From assembly GCA_030641945.1 (NCBI GenBank), contig DAOWLL010000025.1, positions 1 through 11,025 of the forward strand: a stretch of DNA of 11,025 bases, read 5' to 3'. Of the stretch, positions 7,349 through 11,025 are shown in pieces. Every line of letters begins with the position of its first letter. Position 1 is the first letter of the stretch. The notes under the pieces were generated by a model. It had not been told where the DNA came from, ran no database searches, and saw only the letters and a list, made by a program, of their open reading frames with translations. The position numbers and the translations under genes were made by a program. Source of the stretch: Gammaproteobacteria bacterium (GTDB lineage Bacteria > Pseudomonadota > Gammaproteobacteria > SZUA-229).

Positions 7349-8368
7349 ATGGACATTGCATTCTTATTTAAATCATTTCAGAAACCCGATTTCAAACCCA
7401 TGCGATTTCGCCAGGATTTAACAGCCTGCTATTTTTTCATTTTGATACTTTTTGGAAGTTTTTTTCCACAAACTGCGATGGCAGAAAAGTGCCTGTTTAT
7501 TTCTTCATACCATCAGGGCTACGCCTGGGCAGACGGTGTCGAACATGGCATACGCACCACTCTGGAAGGTAAATGCGAGGTCAAGCAGTTCAATATGGAC
7601 ACCAAACGCAACAAAGACCCAGAATACATGAAAAAAACCGGGCTGGAAGCCAAACAACTTATCGATAGCTGGGAACCTGATATCGTGATCACTGCTGATG
7701 ACAATGCAGCCAAATATGTAATTCAGGCTCACTATAAGGACCACAAGATTCCATTTATATTCTGCGGAGTTAACTGGACTGCTGATGAGTATGGCTTCCC
7801 ATATAGTAATGTGACAGGCATGGTTGAAGTTGCGCCAATTTATCCATTACTTGAAAAAGTTATGGACTTAATACCTGGCGCCAAAAAAGCTATTTACATC
7901 GGCGCCAATACCACGACTGAAAAAAAGAACCTGGCCAGATTTGAAAAAGCCCTGAGCAAACAGGACATTCATCTGGATTCAGCGCTGGCGGGTACTATGG
8001 ATGACTGGCTGAACTCATATGCCAGGGCACAGCAATATGACTTTGCCATCATAGGCAGCAAATCAGGTATTGAAGACTGGGACAAGGAACACGTTATAAA
8101 CACAATCACAACACAAAGCCGTAAACTGAGTATAACTAACCATGACTGGATGATGCCCTATACCATGCTTGGCTTTACCAAGGTGCCGGAAGAACAGGGC
8201 GAATGGGCCGCACAGGCAGCCTTAAGCATATTGGACGGTATAGAAATTTCGCAGATAGCCATAGTACCTAATCGCAAATGGGATATCTGGACAAACTCAG
8301 CGCTATTAAAAACAAGCAATATAGTGCTGCCTGAAGGACTTGTTGTTAAATCCAAGCAGGTACAGTAA
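7349..8368 (+). CDS. Lone periplasmic ABC-type substrate-binding protein, probable sensor component
   Basis: This 339-residue exported protein resembles the ABC_sub_bind (PF04392-like) binding proteins. The body opens with CLFISSYHQGYAWADGVEHG (48-67) and continues with DTKRNKDPEY, PDIVITADDNAAKYV, PFIFCGVNW and later GEWAAQAALSILDG, a pattern I associate with binding proteins encoded beside sensor kinases or diguanylate cyclases. A Sec signal lies at about residues 18-45, with a hydrophobic core FFILILFGSFF and an AMA cleavage site before Glu46. The internal Met18 (7400) would give a standard 28-residue signal peptide, so translation may begin there. Neither start has a visible Shine-Dalgarno. 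No permease or ATPase gene is adjacent. The next gene, 16 bp on, is a CHASE hybrid kinase, which suggests a sensing role as in TorT/TorS. The ligand is unknown. Confidence 0.85.
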   Translation: MDIAFLFKSFQKPDFKPMRFRQDLTACYFFILILFGSFFPQTAMAEKCLFISSYHQGYAWADGVEHGIRTTLEGKCEVKQFNMDTKRNKDPEYMKKTGLEAKQLIDSWEPDIVITADDNAAKYVIQAHYKDHKIPFIFCGVNWTADEYGFPYSNVTGMVEVAPIYPLLEKVMDLIPGAKKAIYIGANTTTEKKNLARFEKALSKQDIHLDSALAGTMDDWLNSYARAQQYDFAIIGSKSGIEDWDKEHVINTITTQSRKLSITNHDWMMPYTMLGFTKVPEEQGEWAAQAALSILDGIEISQIAIVPNRKWDIWTNSALLKTSNIVLPEGLVVKSKQVQ

Positions 8369-8384
8369 ACCTGAGAATATTAAT

Positions 8385-11025
8385 TTGGCAAAACGAGTGC
8401 AAAAAGACCAACACTTAACACAGGCCACTTTCACAACTCAACAGCATGTACTGGTTTGGGTCGCTGGTATTGTATTGTGCATGTTTGTTGGATTACTCGC
8501 ACTAAAAATCGGCTTATCTCGTACAGAAGAGGATTTTCAGGCAAAAGCTGATTTTATCTATGAAGAGATCAACCGCCGCTACAGTACATTGGAAGCTGTA
8601 TTAACTTCGCTGGCAGGTTTCCATCAGGCCAGTGACTATGTCAGTGAAGTACAGTTTTCTACTTTTGCACAGGAATTACTTAGTGCGTATCCCTATATTC
8701 GCTCCGCTGTGTCTCTGCACAAGCTTGATCAAGCAGACAGGGTGGATTTTGAACGGGAGATGCAGGATCGTGGATATTTTCAGTTCAGCGTGACTGAATC
8801 AACCAGTGATGGTCGATTTGTAAGGGCAGAGCAAAGACAGGAATACTTGATTATAAATATAATCGAACCGCTCTTGCCCCACATGGGGTCATTACTAGGA
8901 TACAACGTCCTTTCTAATCCGGAATTGGCTGACGCGGTTACCAATGCAACACGAACGGGCGCGGGCGTTGCATCATCGGTTACCAAATTATTAAATCGTG
9001 ATGGCGGCATCATTGTTTTCAAGGCTGTATACCAGGGGCGGTATGCACCGAATACAGAACAAGAACGACTTGCAATGTTTAATGGTGCGATTGCGATGGA
9101 AGTTGGTGCCGAAAGCCTTCTTAGCAACGTTGTTCAATCCACAACACAACTGAGGATTTCACTCAACCAGACGCACACTGGAACTGACCGATATTTCGAA
9201 TACACCTTGAACAATGAAAATGATGCCAGAGAGAAGCTTACACTATTACCTGTACTCAAATACAGCCGTGCTCTTAACCTGTATGGCCAGGCTACTGAGT
9301 TAAATATCACGCAGCAGGTCAACCAGGCAGATATAAATTATTTCTGGATATTACTGATTATCTTAAGCTTTCTTATTATTTACATTGCCCTGCTATCAAC
9401 CTGGCAAAACATGAAAATCGCCAGGCTGCGTGAACAGGAACTAGAAGGCTATGCTGCACGTGCAGCATTTTCTGAGGAGAATACTGACCCCATCATGAGA
9501 ATAGATCATGATGGTAAGCTACTTTACAGTAACGATCCTGGAATAAAGATCATCGATAACTGGAAAACTGCAATCGGCGGATATGTGCCGACTAATATTA
9601 AAGAGTTCATTAACAATGTCCTGCGGCAGAAACAATACCAGGAAATTGAAGTTTCTGTAGGTGCAACTCACTACACATTACGCTTTGTGCCACGCAGTGC
9701 CCGAAAATACGTCAATGTTTATGGAAGAGATGATACCGTGCAGAAACAGGCCGAGATGGACTTGCTGGAAGCAAAACAGGCAGCAGAAGCAGCAAATATA
9801 GCAAAAAGCAGATTCCTTGCAACGATTAGCCATGAAGTACGCACACCAATGAATGGTGTTCTAGGAATGCTGGAGCTACTACTAAAGACACATCTAACAG
9901 ATCGACAACGCGGGTTCGCTGAAAACGCAATTCGTTCCGGCAAGAGTCTGCTCGGCCTCATAAATGACATCCTTGATTTCTCAAAAATAGAGTCCAACAA
10001 TTTAAAACTGGAACAGGTTGCATTCAATATTAAGGACACGATTGATGATGTTATTCAGCTTGTCGCTGAAGACGCGCGCAGTAAAAGTCTGAAACTGTCT
10101 ACTGAAATCCCCAGCATGGATTATCAGTTAATTGGAGATGTACATCGACTTCGCCAGATTTTAATCAACCTTGTAGGCAATGCTGTTAAATTCACTGATA
10201 AAGGTGACATTAAAATTCGGCTAGAGGAGATTGCTCAAACTGGAAATGATATCAATTTCAAAATCGAAATACGTGATACTGGAATTGGCATAAAACCAGA
10301 AGCTCTGCCATACATCTTTGATGACTTTACACAACAGGATGATTCAACCACCAGAAAATTTGGCGGCACGGGTCTTGGGCTCGCAATCACCAAACAGCTA
10401 GCCAATATGATGGGTGGTGAAATTTATGTGCAAAGCACACCAGGCCAGGGCTCCAGCTTCTGGGTGACACTCCAGCTGGAGCGCCAGATTCCAGAAAAAA
10501 GCAAGGAAACTGAACATGTGCATATCACAACCGAATCAGATCAGGCACTTGCTGACGAAATAATTCTGAATGCCAGGGTCCTGCTGGCTGAAGATAATAT
10601 GATAAACCAGGAAGTAGCCTCAGCCATGCTCGAATCTGCTGGTTGTGAAGTAGTAGCTGTTGATGATGGTCAACTAGCTTTGCAGGCGTTAAAAGACAAT
10701 AACTTTGATCTTGTACTAATGGATTGCCAAATGCCCACTATGGACGGATTTGAAGCAACAAGGAGGATTCGCCAGCAACCATCTAATTACTCACAAATCC
10801 CGGTTATTGCATTAACAGCTGATATACAGGAAGGCATCATAGAACAATGTCATGAAGCAGGCATGAACGATTATCTGAGCAAACCTTTTACTCATGATTC
10901 TCTGCTTGAGATCGTTATGAAATGGTTGCCACAGAGTCACAGAGAACACAGAGAACACAGAGAACACAGAGAACACAGAGAACACAGAGGTTTTAGCCGC
11001 CTGTCGCTACACGGCCCCCGTAAAA
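8385..11025 (+). CDS. Membrane hybrid histidine kinase, CHASE-PAS-HisKA-HATPase-REC (3' end outside window)
   Basis: The frame is open for 880 codons to the window edge. TTG 8385 is preferred because GAGAA lies 7 bases upstream and the first helix then starts near residue 22. Order: TM1 (22-44); periplasmic CHASE domain (about 70-260; FSTFAQELLSAYPYIRSAVS, later IEPLLPHMGSLLGYNVLSNP and GGIIVFKAVY); TM2 (319-341); weak PAS (about 358-445); HisKA with ISHEVRTPMNGVLGMLEL and His483; HATPase with N-box Asn599, G1 DTGIG from Asp631 and G2 GTGLGL (661-666); receiver (about 728-849) with Asp780 in LVLMDCQMPT and Lys833. All catalytic residues are present. Just after the receiver helix (LEIVMKWLPQS) the frame enters a 9-bp tandem repeat read as (HRE)5 from residue 852 and continues GFSRLSLHGPRK. 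Whether this is a C-terminal extension or a linker to an HPt domain cannot be seen. The gene follows the binding protein by 16 bp, so they are likely one operon. Confidence 0.92.
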   Translation, partial: MAKRVQKDQHLTQATFTTQQHVLVWVAGIVLCMFVGLLALKIGLSRTEEDFQAKADFIYEEINRRYSTLEAVLTSLAGFHQASDYVSEVQFSTFAQELLSAYPYIRSAVSLHKLDQADRVDFEREMQDRGYFQFSVTESTSDGRFVRAEQRQEYLIINIIEPLLPHMGSLLGYNVLSNPELADAVTNATRTGAGVASSVTKLLNRDGGIIVFKAVYQGRYAPNTEQERLAMFNGAIAMEVGAESLLSNVVQSTTQLRISLNQTHTGTDRYFEYTLNNENDAREKLTLLPVLKYSRALNLYGQATELNITQQVNQADINYFWILLIILSFLIIYIALLSTWQNMKIARLREQELEGYAARAAFSEENTDPIMRIDHDGKLLYSNDPGIKIIDNWKTAIGGYVPTNIKEFINNVLRQKQYQEIEVSVGATHYTLRFVPRSARKYVNVYGRDDTVQKQAEMDLLEAKQAAEAANIAKSRFLATISHEVRTPMNGVLGMLELLLKTHLTDRQRGFAENAIRSGKSLLGLINDILDFSKIESNNLKLEQVAFNIKDTIDDVIQLVAEDARSKSLKLSTEIPSMDYQLIGDVHRLRQILINLVGNAVKFTDKGDIKIRLEEIAQTGNDINFKIEIRDTGIGIKPEALPYIFDDFTQQDDSTTRKFGGTGLGLAITKQLANMMGGEIYVQSTPGQGSSFWVTLQLERQIPEKSKETEHVHITTESDQALADEIILNARVLLAEDNMINQEVASAMLESAGCEVVAVDDGQLALQALKDNNFDLVLMDCQMPTMDGFEATRRIRQQPSNYSQIPVIALTADIQEGIIEQCHEAGMNDYLSKPFTHDSLLEIVMKWLPQSHREHREHREHREHREHRGFSRLSLHGPRK
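10931..10990 (+). repeat. Tandem repeat, five perfect copies of ACAGAGAAC
   Basis: An 8-bp ACAGAGTC (10931-10938) leads into five identical 9-bp copies of ACAGAGAAC (10939-10983) and a partial ACAGAGG (10984-10990), followed by TTTTAGCC. The 9-bp period keeps the reading frame of the kinase, giving His-Arg-Glu five times. The core word resembles the CGCAGAGG-type words in the element at 1305-1450. Similar CACAGAG strings are familiar to me as dispersed intergenic repeats in environmental bacteria. That is a general recollection, not a search result. Confidence 0.9.

Noticed and set aside
8780..9127. 115-codon open frame on the minus strand
   Set aside because: It is antisense to the CHASE domain coding sequence of the hybrid kinase, whose plus-strand frame is continuous and carries conserved motifs.
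9719..10039. 106-codon open frame on the minus strand
   Set aside because: It is the complement of the HisKA-coding region with the invariant H-box; low-complexity Ser/Ala content as expected of a shadow frame.
10931..10990. CRISPR array
   Set aside because: The units are 9-bp direct repeats with no spacers, so this is a simple tandem repeat and not a CRISPR.

Overview
The window looks like chromosome of a gammaproteobacterium. The left third, read on the minus strand, carries mutL, miaA and hfq in that transcription order, which is the conserved gammaproteobacterial order (E. coli: amiB-mutL-miaA-hfq-hflX). MutL keeps the complete set of C-terminal endonuclease motifs, so the organism probably uses MutH-independent mismatch repair, as Pseudomonas does, rather than the E. 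coli Dam/MutH scheme. I cannot name a genus.

Layout. 1-249 (minus) is hfq, cut by the window edge. 339-1295 (minus) is miaA. 1305-1450 is a MITE-like element, with about 30-bp near-perfect inverted repeats around an AT-rich core, between mutL and miaA. 1464-3278 (minus) is mutL. From 3279 rightward the content changes to signal transduction on the plus strand, and the DNA becomes visibly more AT-rich. 3424-5880 encodes a soluble hybrid histidine kinase (REC-GAF-like-PAS-HisKA-HATPase-REC). 5940-6074 (minus) holds a 44-codon piece that reads like the N-terminus of the flagellar stator protein MotA/PomA, probably a relic. About 6177-6950 encodes an OmpR/TorR-like response regulator. 6951-7348 has no recognisable gene. 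7349-8368 encodes a lone periplasmic substrate-binding protein. 8385 to the right edge encodes a membrane hybrid histidine kinase with a periplasmic CHASE domain (TM-CHASE-TM-PAS-HisKA-HATPase-REC). It has a TTG start and is open at the window end, so it is easily missed by ORF finders.

How the genes may work together. The lone binding protein has no ABC permease or ATPase beside it and lies 16 bp ahead of the CHASE kinase. The likely arrangement is that the binding protein senses a small molecule and presents it to the kinase, which signals to the OmpR-type regulator upstream, in the manner of TorT-TorS-TorR. The soluble kinase with receivers at both ends could feed the same relay. No HPt domain and no obvious target operon are visible in the window.

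The other distinctive feature is repeats. Five perfect copies of a 9-bp unit near the right edge are read in frame as (HRE)5 directly behind the receiver domain of the CHASE kinase. The mutL-miaA element is built from a similar CGCAGAG-type word, which suggests two variants of one family of dispersed repeats.
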